Below are positions 43,529-53,213 of a stretch of DNA of 64,000 nt, piece after piece (the stretch's first letter is position 1; every line of letters begins with the position of its first letter). Source of the DNA: an uncultured Lachnospiraceae bacterium (lineage in GTDB: Bacteria > Bacillota > Clostridia > Lachnospirales > Lachnospiraceae). The DNA is taken from the NCBI GenBank assembly GCA_900544685.1, contig UQWA01000001.1, forward strand, positions 144,410 through 208,409, given 5' to 3'. The notes under the pieces are model-generated. The model did no database searches and was not told the DNA's origin. It worked only from the letters and a program-made list of their open reading frames with translations. Position numbers and translations under genes: made by a program.

Positions 43529-44137
43529 ATGAAAAAGTTTGCAACCATGCTTTGCGCAGCAGTCATGACAGCAAGTCTGTCTATTGCAGCAATCGCAGCT
43601 CCAAGTATCGGAGAACTGATTCCTGAAGCACCAGCAGTGGCAGCAGGTCAGGAAGAGTATATCCCGGAAGGAGCCAAACTCGTTGTGACCAATGTAGAGA
43701 CACAGAACTACACCAGTGAAAAGGTGAAAAAGGAAGTAGATGAATTCAACGCGGAAGATTCTACCGTAACCATTCAGGATACCATGAAGGAACTGGGTGT
43801 GGATGTTACAGCAGAGAACAAGACTACAGATGACACTGTAGTAGATCTGGCTGAGTATAAGGCACTGATGCCTGCTTTCGCAGATCTGGCTCTGGAAGAG
43901 AATGGTGAATTGTCATATAAGCTTGCAAAAGAAGACAAGATTGAAGTGTCCTTTAAACTGGAACTGGCAAAAGAGCTGAACAAAGATGACTTACTGATCA
44001 TGCAGGTGGATCCTGAGACAGGAGAAGTATATTTCATTGAACTGAAAGACTTCGACCCTGTTACAGGAGAAATCACAGCTGAGTTCCCATGCCTTGGACC
44101 AATTGTTGTCCTGACAAAAGGAGAAGCAGCAAAGTAA
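43529..44137 (+). CDS. Secreted protein of unknown function in capsule locus
   Basis: The product is about 202 residues with a signal peptide (MKKFATMLCAAVMTASLSIAAIAA) and an acidic mature part with no motif I recognise. AAAGGAGG lies 9 bases before ATG 43529; an ATG two codons earlier (43523) is possible. It follows the LCP gene. The mature domain contains repeated beta-like segments such as VDPETGEVYFIELKDFDPVTGEI. A cell-surface accessory role is likely only by position. Confidence 0.7.
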   Translation: MKKFATMLCAAVMTASLSIAAIAAPSIGELIPEAPAVAAGQEEYIPEGAKLVVTNVETQNYTSEKVKKEVDEFNAEDSTVTIQDTMKELGVDVTAENKTTDDTVVDLAEYKALMPAFADLALEENGELSYKLAKEDKIEVSFKLELAKELNKDDLLIMQVDPETGEVYFIELKDFDPVTGEITAEFPCLGPIVVLTKGEAAK

Positions 44138-44220
44138 GTATCCCCAAAAGGCATGACAGAGGCGGCGCAGGAAGCGCTGCGTTCTGTCTGCTGACAAAAA
44201 AGAAAAGGAATATTCTTATT

Positions 44221-44913
44221 ATGGCGAAGAGAGAATCCTATGGACCGCAGCGCAGTCCATTTAAAATATTTTTATACATCGTAATCATTGTGCTTCTGCT
44301 GGGGGGAATTGCCTATCTGGTGAAATGCACCAGAGTGAAACAGGCTGCTTTTCAGGAACAGATCCAGGAACTGGGAGCGCAGGAGACGGAATTCGTGCAG
44401 AAAAAGCAACTGGTCACAACAGAGACTGAGACAGACGTAAAAGAACATAAGACTACTGAGAAGACCGCTACTGTGGCAGCACAGGCAGACAGAGCAAAAA
44501 CTTCTGCGGATGTTGCAATAGATAAAGCAGCCGAAGAGACTTCAGAGAGTGAGACGGAATCAGAAACCGGCAGCGAGAATGCAAAGAACAGCACAGCTGT
44601 GCAGAAGCAGCATATCCTGCTCTTAAATGGCAGTGGAAAAGACGGAATGGCAGCGAAGTGGAAAGAGAAGCTGAAGAAAGCCGGTTATACGAATGTGACG
44701 GTAGCCAGTTTCCCAGGTCAGGCTCTTGAACAGACCAGGATCTATGTGGAAAAGGAAGAAGAGGAAACTGCGCTGACAGACCTGAAAGAGCAGTTCTCCG
44801 GAGCAGAAATGACTACGGATGCATTTACTGCAGAGATTACACTGGAAGATGGATCCGCACCGAAGGATGTGGATTTGTATATTATTATTGGGAAGAACGA
44901 TGCAGCAGAGTAG
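44221..44913 (+). CDS. Membrane-anchored LytR_C-domain protein
   Basis: The 230-residue protein has one N-terminal membrane helix (about residues 17-35), a Thr/Glu/Ala-rich linker (to about residue 145) and a C-terminal domain starting ILLLNGSGKDGMAAKWKEKLKKAGYTNVTV, the fold called LytR_C that often follows LCP domains. Here it is separate from the LCP enzyme encoded at 42327 and may be its detached partner. AAAAGGAAT precedes the ATG. Confidence 0.78.
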   Translation: MAKRESYGPQRSPFKIFLYIVIIVLLLGGIAYLVKCTRVKQAAFQEQIQELGAQETEFVQKKQLVTTETETDVKEHKTTEKTATVAAQADRAKTSADVAIDKAAEETSESETESETGSENAKNSTAVQKQHILLLNGSGKDGMAAKWKEKLKKAGYTNVTVASFPGQALEQTRIYVEKEEEETALTDLKEQFSGAEMTTDAFTAEITLEDGSAPKDVDLYIIIGKNDAAE

Positions 44914-44978
44914 ACCATATTCATGACAACAAAAGGGATGGACAGAAGAAGTTAGAAACGGATTAGGAAAGAGAAAAA

Positions 44979-46940
44979 ATGAACGAAAAACACAAAAACA
45001 CAAAAAAACATTTGGAGCATTGGAAGGTTGTGACTCTGTTTTTGATGGGTTATGATTTTCTGGCAATTCTGGTATCTTATTTTGGAGCACTATGGATTCG
45101 GTTTGATTGTCGTTATCAGTTGATACCGAGGGAATATCTGCAGATGTATGCCAGAACCATATTTGTCTATGCAGCAGTCTGTATCGTGATATTCTCGATT
45201 GCACACTTATATCGGAGCATCTGGAGATTTGCCAGTTATTCGGAACTGCTTAGGGTAACCTTTTCGACAGTAGTGACTGCCTGTGGTTATTTTCTGGTGA
45301 TGACAGTTACCAGACAGAGAATGCCGTTATCTTATTACGTGTCCGGCATCTTCCTTCAATTTGTTACTACGTTAGGTGTCCGTTTTTCTTATCGGTTTAT
45401 ATTACTTCTCCGTGGCAGACGGAATCAGGATATGCCAGTGAAGCGTGTTATGCTGATCGGAGCCGGAGCAGCCGGTCAGATGATCTTCCGTGACATCAAA
45501 AGCGCCAAGGAGACCAGTGAAAAAGTCTATTGCTTTATTGATGATAATCCGAACAAGTGGGAGCGTTATATTGACGGTGTGATCGTTTATGGTGGGAGAG
45601 AACGGATTCTGGAAGCCTGTGAGAAGTATGGGATCGAGAAGATCTATGTGGCAATCCCGAGTGCAGCTACGGAAGATAAAAGAGAGATTCTGCAGATTTG
45701 CAATGAGACAGACTGTGAACTGATGAATCTGCCGGGTATGTATCAGCTCTATACTGGAGAAGTATCGGTCAGCAAGATGAAGCCAGTAGCAGTGGAAGAC
45801 TTGTTGGGACGTGATCCGATCAAAGTGGATATGGGAGATATCTTCCGGTTTTTAAAAGGAAAGACCATCCTGGTAACCGGTGGTGGAGGCAGTATCGGAA
45901 GTGAACTGTGCCGTCAGATTGCAGCCCATGAACCAAAGCATCTAATCATCTTTGATATCTATGAGAATAATGCTTATGATATTCAGCTGGAACTTCGCAA
46001 GAAATATCCGGATATGAATCTGGATGTGATCATCGGATCTGTGCGTGACTCCAGAAAGATCTTCAAGGTATTTGCAACTTACCGCCCGGAGATTGTCTAT
46101 CATGCAGCAGCTCACAAGCATGTGCCACTGATGGAAGACAGCCCATGTGAAGCTATTAAGAATAATGCCATTGGTACATACAAGACTGCCTATGCAGCTA
46201 TGGCATATGGATGTAAGCGTTTCGTTCTGATCAGTACGGATAAAGCAGTCAATCCGACCAATATCATGGGAGCATCCAAGCGTCTCTGTGAGATGATTAT
46301 TCAGTCTTTTGATGCCAAGATTAAAGAAGGAAAGGCGGCGGAGATTCCACAGTTATTTACTCACTGGATGGACAGTCAGATTAAGAATCCAGATGTGGAA
46401 AACACGCTGAAGGAAGCCAGAACAGAATTCGTTGCAGTACGATTTGGTAATGTACTGGGAAGCAATGGATCTGTGATTCCGTTGTTTAAGAAGCAGATTG
46501 AAGCAGGCGGACCGGTGACCGTTACCCATCCAGATATTATTCGTTATTTTATGACCATACCAGAAGCAGTCAGTCTGGTGCTTCAGGCAGGAACCTATGC
46601 TCACGGTGGTGAGATCTTCGTGCTGGATATGGGAGAACCAGTAAAGATCACAACGCTGGCAAAGAATTTGATTCGTTTGTCTGGATATAAGCTAGGCGTA
46701 GATATCAAAATCGAATATACCGGTCTTCGCCCTGGAGAAAAACTGTATGAAGAAAAGTTAATGGCAGAAGAAGGGCTAAAGAAGACAGATAATGATTTGA
46801 TCCATATCGGCTGTCCGATACCATTTGATACGAATGAGTTCCTGGCAGAACTGGAGGGACTGATGGAAGCGGCATATAAGAATAGAGATGATATCAGAGA
46901 CAGAGTGCAGGCGGTAGTAAGTACCTATCATCCAGCGTAA
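44979..46940 (+). CDS. Membrane-bound NDP-sugar 4,6-dehydratase (CapD/PglF/WbpM-like)
   Basis: The 653-residue protein has four N-terminal membrane helices, a CoA-binding-like Rossmann domain (VMLIGAGAAGQMIFRDI, about residue 152) and a C-terminal SDR dehydratase domain with TGGGGSIGSELCRQI near 296, VYHAAAHKHVPLME near 373 and STDKAVNPTNIMGASKRLCE near 415. PglF-type enzymes convert UDP-GlcNAc to the 4-keto-6-deoxy sugar used for bacillosamine-type sugars. The aminotransferase that would use this product is the next gene. A strong terminator follows (47040-47083). Confidence 0.92.
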   Translation: MNEKHKNTKKHLEHWKVVTLFLMGYDFLAILVSYFGALWIRFDCRYQLIPREYLQMYARTIFVYAAVCIVIFSIAHLYRSIWRFASYSELLRVTFSTVVTACGYFLVMTVTRQRMPLSYYVSGIFLQFVTTLGVRFSYRFILLLRGRRNQDMPVKRVMLIGAGAAGQMIFRDIKSAKETSEKVYCFIDDNPNKWERYIDGVIVYGGRERILEACEKYGIEKIYVAIPSAATEDKREILQICNETDCELMNLPGMYQLYTGEVSVSKMKPVAVEDLLGRDPIKVDMGDIFRFLKGKTILVTGGGGSIGSELCRQIAAHEPKHLIIFDIYENNAYDIQLELRKKYPDMNLDVIIGSVRDSRKIFKVFATYRPEIVYHAAAHKHVPLMEDSPCEAIKNNAIGTYKTAYAAMAYGCKRFVLISTDKAVNPTNIMGASKRLCEMIIQSFDAKIKEGKAAEIPQLFTHWMDSQIKNPDVENTLKEARTEFVAVRFGNVLGSNGSVIPLFKKQIEAGGPVTVTHPDIIRYFMTIPEAVSLVLQAGTYAHGGEIFVLDMGEPVKITTLAKNLIRLSGYKLGVDIKIEYTGLRPGEKLYEEKLMAEEGLKKTDNDLIHIGCPIPFDTNEFLAELEGLMEAAYKNRDDIRDRVQAVVSTYHPA

Positions 46941-47309
46941 GGGCTAATTGCTATTCTCGGAACCCCTGTATTTACAAGGGTTTCAGCGGTTCAGGTTTGA
47001 TTATATTTTAATACATTTCTATGAATATAACAACAAAATAAATGACAAGGGAGGCATAAAGGCTTCCTTTTGATCATTTTTTGCCCTTTTCTATATGTAG
47101 TCGAAAAGTATTATAAGATGAAAATCAAACTGAGCCTGGGAGAGAAATCTTGCAGGTTAGTTGTATTTATAAAAGATATGAGAATACAAAAGTATTCCTA
47201 CACACAAGAAAAGATACACCAAAAGTCCTTGGTGTCAATGGTAATAATAATAAATTACAATAGTAATTCAATATAAAAAAATAAGTATGGTTAAAAGGAG
47301 AGAGCAAAA
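46941..47309. other. Intergenic region before the variable capsule genes
   Basis: It contains a hairpin around 46960-46983 (AACCC/GGGTT), the terminator at 47040-47083 and an ACACCA/TTGGTGT hairpin near 47215-47234. A 68-codon frame at 47070-47276 has no ribosome site or recognisable sequence and is not called. No convincing promoter for the next operon was found. Confidence 0.5.
47040..47083 (+). terminator. Terminator after the dehydratase gene
   Basis: AAATGA (47040-47045) pairs with TCATTT, with an inner AAGGGAG/CTTCCTT arm, followed by a T run. It divides conserved capsule functions from the AT-rich variable block. Confidence 0.75.
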
Positions 47310-48566
47310 ATGTCTAATGTCGATACTGAAAAAAATATACCAACGAGAATCATAAAATTCAGTCCGCCAGATATAAGTGAATTAGAAATCGCAGAAGTAG
47401 CAGAGGCACTTCGTTCCGGATGGATCACAACTGGACCAAGAACAAAAGAGTTAGAGAGAAGACTTGCTGAGTATTGCCATACATCGAAAACTGTTTGTTT
47501 GAATTCTGCAACAGCAGCAGAAGAGTTGAACTTAAGAATTTGTGGAATCGAACCTGAAGATGAAGTGATTGTGCCAGCTTATACTTACACTGCTTCAGCT
47601 TCTGCGGCAATACACTGTGGAGCAAAAGTGATTTTCGTAGATAGTCAGAAAGACAACTGTGAAATGGATTATGATAAAGTTGCAGAAGCGATTACAGAAA
47701 AAACAAAAGCAGTTGTAGCAGTTGACCTTGGCGGTATTATCTGTAATTATGATAAATTATATGCTGTGATTGAAAGTAAAAAACATTTATTCAAAGCAAA
47801 AGAAGGCGACAGCCTTGGAGCAAGAATCCAGCAGGCAATCGGTCGTGTAATGGTATTTGCGGATTGTGCCCATGCATTGGGAGCAAGCAAAGAAGGAAAG
47901 ATGGCCGGTGAATGGGCAGATTTCACAAGCTTTTCCTTCCATGCGGTGAAGAACTTTACGACCGCAGAAGGTGGAGCAAGTACATGGCGTGATATCCCAG
48001 GCATTGATAATGAAGAGATTTATAAACAGTTCCAGTTATACAGTCTTCATGGACAGAGTAAGGATGCACTCGCAAAAACACAGCTTGGTGCGTGGGAGTA
48101 TGACATTGTAGGTCCATGGTATAAATGTAATATGACAGATATTATGGCAGCAATTGGACTTCGCCAGTTAGATCGTTATCCGGGAATGCTTGAAAGAAGA
48201 AAAGAAATTGTTGCAAAATATGATGCGATGTGTGACGAACTTGGAGTGAAACACTTAGTTCACAGTGGAGAATACTTTAACTCTTCTCATCATCTGTACC
48301 TGACACGTATTCCGGGAATCAGTGATGAAACAAGAAGAGAAATCATCACCAAGCTTGCTGAACGTGGTGTAAATACGAACGTTCATTATAAACCACTTCC
48401 GATGATGAGCGCATATAAAGCAATGGGATGGGATATTAAAGACTTCCCGAATGCGTATGCGTATTATGAAAATTTAATCACATTACCACTGCATACAAAG
48501 CTGAGCGATGAGGATGTGGAATATGTGATTGAGAACTATACAGATGTTGTTAGGAAATACATTTAA
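47310..48566 (+). CDS. DegT/DnrJ/EryC1 sugar aminotransferase
   Basis: The 418-residue PLP enzyme has the N-terminal GWITTGPRTKELE, the PLP-contact EDEVIVPAYTYTASASA region near residue 85, FADCAHALGAS near 187, the Schiff-base lysine in FSFHAVKNFTTAEGG near 213 and GVNTNVHYKPLP near the C-terminus. It transaminates the 4-keto-6-deoxy sugar produced by a PglF-like dehydratase (UDP-bacillosamine route) or a similar keto sugar. GGAGAGAGC precedes it. Its 3' end overlaps the VanZ-like gene by 23 bases. Confidence 0.92.
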   Translation: MSNVDTEKNIPTRIIKFSPPDISELEIAEVAEALRSGWITTGPRTKELERRLAEYCHTSKTVCLNSATAAEELNLRICGIEPEDEVIVPAYTYTASASAAIHCGAKVIFVDSQKDNCEMDYDKVAEAITEKTKAVVAVDLGGIICNYDKLYAVIESKKHLFKAKEGDSLGARIQQAIGRVMVFADCAHALGASKEGKMAGEWADFTSFSFHAVKNFTTAEGGASTWRDIPGIDNEEIYKQFQLYSLHGQSKDALAKTQLGAWEYDIVGPWYKCNMTDIMAAIGLRQLDRYPGMLERRKEIVAKYDAMCDELGVKHLVHSGEYFNSSHHLYLTRIPGISDETRREIITKLAERGVNTNVHYKPLPMMSAYKAMGWDIKDFPNAYAYYENLITLPLHTKLSDEDVEYVIENYTDVVRKYI

Positions 48567-49458
48567 AAATAGAAAGTATATATTCTGCTTTTTATTTGGT
48601 GCATATGTAGCATCAGTTCTTTGGATCACTTTACTTTCAAGAATTGGAAGCGAATACAGAGCGTTTTTGTTTCCATTTCATTCCTATAGGGAAATTTTAA
48701 AAGGAAGCAAACAATTTCTTTTAGAAAATATTGGAAATGTAGTTTTGTTTGTGCCTTTGGGTGCTATTTTAAGCTGTATAGGTGTGAATGCTTTCAAAAG
48801 AACTAGCTTGATTGGACTTCTTTCTTCAATTACTATCGAATTGCTTCAAACTCTTTTTTCTCTAGGAACGTTTGAATGCGATGATATTATGCATAATACG
48901 CTTGGATCACTGCTTGGTTTTATGTTGGCAAAAAGATTTGTGAGAAACTTTCGGATTAAAATGAATAGGAAGAGCGTAGTTTTGGTTCTGGTCTCAATCT
49001 TTTTATGTGTATTAGTTCCATTTAGTTACCAAAAAATAGAATATCAAAAGATGGTTAAATTAGCAGCAAGTCATGATCGCGACGAAAAAACAAAAAATCT
49101 TCTAATTTTAAATGGAAAAAATGGGAATGCCTGGAACACAAATGTGTTTGTAAAGTATCTTAGTGATGGCAGTATTCATATCAAAGGAACAGCGGATAAG
49201 CAGTCATGGTGGCCAATTGGTTCTGTGGTTCTTGAACCAGGTTGCTATTCATTTTCGGGTCTATCAGATATAAAAGAGAATACGGTAGGATTAGAACTTG
49301 AAGCATATAATCAACGATTTGCACCGGATGTAGGAGCAGTAAATAAAGAAGTAAAGTTTACATTGACCAAAACGACGGAAATAATGGTTTATGTGAGTGT
49401 GTATGAAGATTGCGATTGTGATGTCCTTGCAACACCGGTACTTTATAGAGAGGAATAG
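48544..49458 (+). CDS. VanZ-like membrane protein with C-terminal extracytoplasmic domain
   Basis: The 304-residue protein has VanZ-family features in its first half: a first helix (residues 13-30), a LLSRIGSEYRAFLFPFHSYRE loop, ENIGNVVLFVPLGAIL near residue 62 and ELLQTLFSLGTFECDDIMHNTLGSLLGF near 100. After a fifth helix, residues 160-304 form a beta-rich soluble part. The start codon inside the aminotransferase gene and the lack of a strong ribosome site suggest translational coupling. VanZ proteins affect glycopeptide tolerance or cell envelope. The role here is unknown. Confidence 0.75.
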   Translation: MLLGNTFKNRKYIFCFLFGAYVASVLWITLLSRIGSEYRAFLFPFHSYREILKGSKQFLLENIGNVVLFVPLGAILSCIGVNAFKRTSLIGLLSSITIELLQTLFSLGTFECDDIMHNTLGSLLGFMLAKRFVRNFRIKMNRKSVVLVLVSIFLCVLVPFSYQKIEYQKMVKLAASHDRDEKTKNLLILNGKNGNAWNTNVFVKYLSDGSIHIKGTADKQSWWPIGSVVLEPGCYSFSGLSDIKENTVGLELEAYNQRFAPDVGAVNKEVKFTLTKTTEIMVYVSVYEDCDCDVLATPVLYREE

Positions 49459-49464
49459 GATTAG

Positions 49465-50160
49465 ATGCTTAAGAGATGGGAAGATTTGCCTGAATTCATG
49501 AAAACAGATGAGGTACGACCTTATTATGAGATTTTAAAAAGGAAAAAAATCAGTCTTGCTTTAAAAAGAATAATGGATCTTGTTGGTGGAATAATTCTTT
49601 TAGTATTATTAGCACTACCGATGTTATTTATTGCTATATGGATAAAACTTGATTCAAAAGGCCCGGTTTTCTATAGGCAGGAGAGAATTACAACATATGG
49701 AAAACACTTTAAAATTCATAAATTCAGAACAATGGTTAGTAATGCTGATAAGATTGGATCAGCGGTAACTGTTGGAAACGATAGCCGTATAACAAAAGTA
49801 GGTGCAAAACTTAGAGGCTGCCGATTGGATGAATTGCCACAGGTTTTTGATCTCATCTCTGGAAATATGAGTTTTGTTGGAACCAGACCAGAAGCTGTAA
49901 AGTACGTTAAAAAGTATAAACCCGAATATATGGCAACATTGCTTCTTCCGGCTGGGATCACCAGTGAAGCGAGTATTCGATATAAGGATGAGGCGGAGTT
50001 ATTAGATGCAGCAGATGATGTGGATCGAGTTTATGTGGATGAAGTACTTCCAGGAAAGATGAAGTATAACCTTCAAAGTATTAAGGAATTTTCTTTTTTA
50101 GGAGAAATAGCTACGTTGTTTAGAACTGTATTTGCGGTACTTGGAAAGGATTATGAGTAA
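49465..50160 (+). CDS. Undecaprenyl-phosphate sugar phosphotransferase (priming transferase)
   Basis: The 231-residue protein belongs to the bacterial sugar transferase family: one membrane helix (about residues 37-60), SKGPVFYRQERITTYGKHFKIHKFRTM near 70 and the catalytic CRLDELPQVFDLISGNMSFVGTRPE near 113. It is the short, PglC-like form without the large N-terminal domain. It adds the first sugar-1-phosphate to the lipid carrier for repeat-unit assembly. With the dehydratase and aminotransferase upstream, the first sugar may be a bacillosamine-type residue. Confidence 0.92.
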   Translation: MLKRWEDLPEFMKTDEVRPYYEILKRKKISLALKRIMDLVGGIILLVLLALPMLFIAIWIKLDSKGPVFYRQERITTYGKHFKIHKFRTMVSNADKIGSAVTVGNDSRITKVGAKLRGCRLDELPQVFDLISGNMSFVGTRPEAVKYVKKYKPEYMATLLLPAGITSEASIRYKDEAELLDAADDVDRVYVDEVLPGKMKYNLQSIKEFSFLGEIATLFRTVFAVLGKDYE

Positions 50161-50174
50161 GGAGAAGGGCAAGA

Positions 50175-50789
50175 ATGGTTACTATAAGAGAAGTAAAGTC
50201 AGAAGAAAAAAAGTTAATAGATGGAATAGTGACAATACATTTAAATACTTTTACTGGATTCTTCCTTACATTCATGGGTCGTGGTTTTTTAAGACAGATG
50301 TATCAGTCATATTGTGATCATGATGAATCTGGATTATTAGTAGCTGAAGAAAATGGAAATGCTTTAGGATTCTTAGCTTTTTCATCTAACTTTAGTGGTT
50401 TATATAAGTTTATGATTAAAACTCGTTTGATTCAGTTTGGTTGGTATAGTATTGGTGCATTTTTTAGAAGACCTTCAGCATTTATGCATATTATTAGTGC
50501 TTTCTTAAAGCCAGGAGAGGCTAAACGTGAAGAAAAGTATGTAGAACTTTCTTCAATTGGTGTTGATCCTGATGTAAAATCAAAGGGTATTGGTTCTAAG
50601 TTGATAGATGCGTTAAAAGATAACGTTGATTTTAACAAGTATGCTTATATTAATTTAGAAACGGATGCAGTTGATAATGAAGGTGCGATTCATTTTTATG
50701 AGAAGAATGGATTTGTGAGAGAAAGAATGTTTGAGACTGATGAAGGACGAAAGATGTACGAGTATAAATTTGTAGGAGAAAAGAAATGA
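50175..50789 (+). CDS. GNAT-family N-acetyltransferase
   Basis: The 204-residue protein has a GNAT fold with the acetyl-CoA-binding LSSIGVDPDVKSKGIGSKLIDAL near residue 130 and a late GAIHFYEKNGFVRER segment. It could acetylate the amino sugar of the capsule, but GNAT substrates cannot be read from sequence. It overlaps the next glycosyltransferase gene by 4 bases. Confidence 0.83.
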   Translation: MVTIREVKSEEKKLIDGIVTIHLNTFTGFFLTFMGRGFLRQMYQSYCDHDESGLLVAEENGNALGFLAFSSNFSGLYKFMIKTRLIQFGWYSIGAFFRRPSAFMHIISAFLKPGEAKREEKYVELSSIGVDPDVKSKGIGSKLIDALKDNVDFNKYAYINLETDAVDNEGAIHFYEKNGFVRERMFETDEGRKMYEYKFVGEKK

Positions 50790-52048
50790 ATATACTTTTT
50801 CTAGATGCTTATTACGAACCAGAAACAATTGCATACACTCACCTGGAAAGAGATTTGATTGAAGGATTAATCTCAGACGGACATAAAATTGATATTATTT
50901 GTCCGATTCCAACGCGTGGAATTGATAAGAAAACAAGAGAGAAGTATAAAAATAAAAAACCAGAAAAGAAATACAACGGTTTTGTTACAGTGAAACGTTT
51001 TATGGCACCACAAGAGGGAAAAAATCCGTTAGGAAGAGCATTTAGATATTTTTGGTGTAATTTTAGAACATATCAAATTGCAGTAAAGAATAAAGATATT
51101 GATATTGTTTTTTCAAACAGTACGCCACCAACACAAGGAGCATTAAGTGCCTTGGTAGCTCGAAAATTAAGCAAGAAGACTGGGAAAAAAGTTCCATTTT
51201 TGTATAACCTTCAGGATATTTTTCCAGATTCTCTTGTAAATTCTAATTTAACTCATAAGGACAGTATCCTTTGGAAAATAGGAAGGAAACTTGAGAATTT
51301 TACATATCGTCATGCTGATAAAATTATAGTCATTAGTCAATCCTTCAAAAAGAATTTATTAGCTAAGGGTGTATCAGAGAAAAAAGTAGAAATTATATCC
51401 AACTGGATTGATTTAGAATCTGTTCATCCTGTAGAGAGAAAAGATAATAAATTGATTGATGAGTTTAATTTAGATCCAAGTAAATATTTTGTTGTTTACG
51501 CAGGAAATTTTGGTGCCGCACAAGGAGCAGATATCATAATTAAAGCAGCTATGGAATTACAAGAGTATAATAATATTCAATTTGTGATTTTTGGTGGCGG
51601 GCCATATTTTGAGGAAGCAAAGAAACAATCTGAAAATCTACCGAATGTATTTATTTATGAGTTAATGCCACAAAATAGAATATCCGAAGTGTATAGTCTT
51701 GGAGATGTTGCATTAATAACTTGTAAAAAAGGAACAGGTAATGCAGGTATGCCAAGTAAGACCTGGAGTATTATGGCTTGTAATACTCCGATTATTGCCT
51801 CATTTGATGAAGAGAGCGATTTGGCTGATGTTATCAGAAATTCAGGTGCAGGAGTTTGCATTAATCCAGAAGATGTATTTGCCTTATCTGATGCTATTGT
51901 AAAAGCCAGTAGGATGAAAAAAAATAATTCGGATCATAATGAGTTAAGAGAATACGTGTTAGAAAAGGCTTCTAAACAAATTTGTGTAAGAGAATATAAA
52001 GATTTGGTAGTAGCTTTAGGGAGTACAGGGATTAGCATAAATTCATAA
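50786..52048 (+). CDS. Glycosyltransferase family 4 protein (WbuB-like)
   Basis: The 420-residue GT-B enzyme starts MNILFLDAYYEPETIAYTHLERDLIEGL, has FLYNLQDIFPDSLV near residue 143, VVYAGNFGAAQGADIIIKAA near 234 and TCKKGTGNAGMPSKTWSIMA near 311, the donor-binding region. The pattern resembles WbuB and related L-FucNAc transferases, which would fit the UDP-L-FucNAc genes at the end of the locus, but this is only suggestive. Confidence 0.87.
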   Translation: MNILFLDAYYEPETIAYTHLERDLIEGLISDGHKIDIICPIPTRGIDKKTREKYKNKKPEKKYNGFVTVKRFMAPQEGKNPLGRAFRYFWCNFRTYQIAVKNKDIDIVFSNSTPPTQGALSALVARKLSKKTGKKVPFLYNLQDIFPDSLVNSNLTHKDSILWKIGRKLENFTYRHADKIIVISQSFKKNLLAKGVSEKKVEIISNWIDLESVHPVERKDNKLIDEFNLDPSKYFVVYAGNFGAAQGADIIIKAAMELQEYNNIQFVIFGGGPYFEEAKKQSENLPNVFIYELMPQNRISEVYSLGDVALITCKKGTGNAGMPSKTWSIMACNTPIIASFDEESDLADVIRNSGAGVCINPEDVFALSDAIVKASRMKKNNSDHNELREYVLEKASKQICVREYKDLVVALGSTGISINS

Positions 52049-52097
52049 GTTCGATGGATATAAGGTATAAAAATGTGCCAAAAGAGGAGGTATTAAC

Positions 52098-53213
52098 GTG
52101 AAAGTTTTGATGGCGGCACCATTTGAGGCTAAAGGCAGATATAAAGGAGGTATTAGTTCGGTTGTAAATAATATGTTACTTCAACAAATTATTCTTGATG
52201 AATGTGATTTAGAGATAGTTAAATTTAATACATGTGTTGTAGAGCGTACAGCTGGTTCTGATGCAAATTTTAATATAGATAATATCAAAAATGCGTTTTC
52301 TTTATATTGTACAATATCTAAAAGTATATTAGAGTGTACACCGGATGTATTGTATTATCATAGTTCTATAAGATATGCACTGTTGAAGGATTTGCTAATT
52401 TTAAGACATGCAAAAATTAAGACAAAAATAAAAACAGTTATTCATATACATTTTGCTGATTATGAGAAAATAATGACAGGTATTAGTTTGGTAGATAATA
52501 TAATTTTATCAATTTTAAAAAAATATATTGATGAAATTGTCTTTTTATCAAATACTACAATGAACAGTTTTATTGAACATGGAATTGAAAGCAGTAAATG
52601 CTCAGTAATTTATAATTATAATACACTTACCTTGAAAGAGAATGAAACTGCTATATCTAATCATGAGCATAAAGTGGTTCGTTTATTATTTGTAGGAACA
52701 ATAGGGAAGAGAAAAGGTTTCTTCGATTTAGTGAAAGCTTTAGAAAATATTGATGGAAATAAATATGAGCTTCATGTATGTGGTGAACCAACAAATGATG
52801 CGTCAAAAAGTGAATTTGAAAAATGTAAAGATAAGCTTGGAAAAAATTTAGTTTTTCATGGATTTGTTTCTGGTAAAGAGCGTGATCTTATATATAAAAA
52901 TTCGGATATTATGATTTTACCATCATACGGTGAGGGATTACCGATGGTTATTCTTGAAGCATTTAGTGCGGGGTGTGCAGTAATATCTACAAATGTAGGA
53001 GCAATACCAGAAGTTGTGCAAAAAGAAAATGGTGAAATTATTACACCCGGAGATATAGATGCATTGGCTCAGGCAATAGCGTTTTATATAACTAACCCGG
53101 ATGATTTGTTAAAAGTTCAACATGCTAATTATTTATATTCAAGAAGATTTACTTGTGAGGAATTTATAAAAAAAGTGGCAGCAGTATGTCGAAAAGGAGA
53201 TAAAAGTGAGTAG
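52098..53213 (+). CDS. Glycosyltransferase family 4 protein
   Basis: The 371-residue protein starts with GTG after AGAGGAGG. The donor half has LLFVGTIGKRKGFFDLVKAL near residue 197 and the PSYGEGLPMVILEAFSAGCAVIST motif near 276. It adds one sugar to the lipid-linked repeat unit in the cytoplasm. Base composition is much richer in A and T than in the cps regulatory genes. It overlaps the acyltransferase gene by 8 bases. Confidence 0.88.
   Translation: MKVLMAAPFEAKGRYKGGISSVVNNMLLQQIILDECDLEIVKFNTCVVERTAGSDANFNIDNIKNAFSLYCTISKSILECTPDVLYYHSSIRYALLKDLLILRHAKIKTKIKTVIHIHFADYEKIMTGISLVDNIILSILKKYIDEIVFLSNTTMNSFIEHGIESSKCSVIYNYNTLTLKENETAISNHEHKVVRLLFVGTIGKRKGFFDLVKALENIDGNKYELHVCGEPTNDASKSEFEKCKDKLGKNLVFHGFVSGKERDLIYKNSDIMILPSYGEGLPMVILEAFSAGCAVISTNVGAIPEVVQKENGEIITPGDIDALAQAIAFYITNPDDLLKVQHANYLYSRRFTCEEFIKKVAAVCRKGDKSE

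Noticed and set aside
47070..47276. 68-codon frame between the dehydratase and aminotransferase genes
   Set aside because: It starts within a terminator, has no ribosome site and no recognisable protein features.
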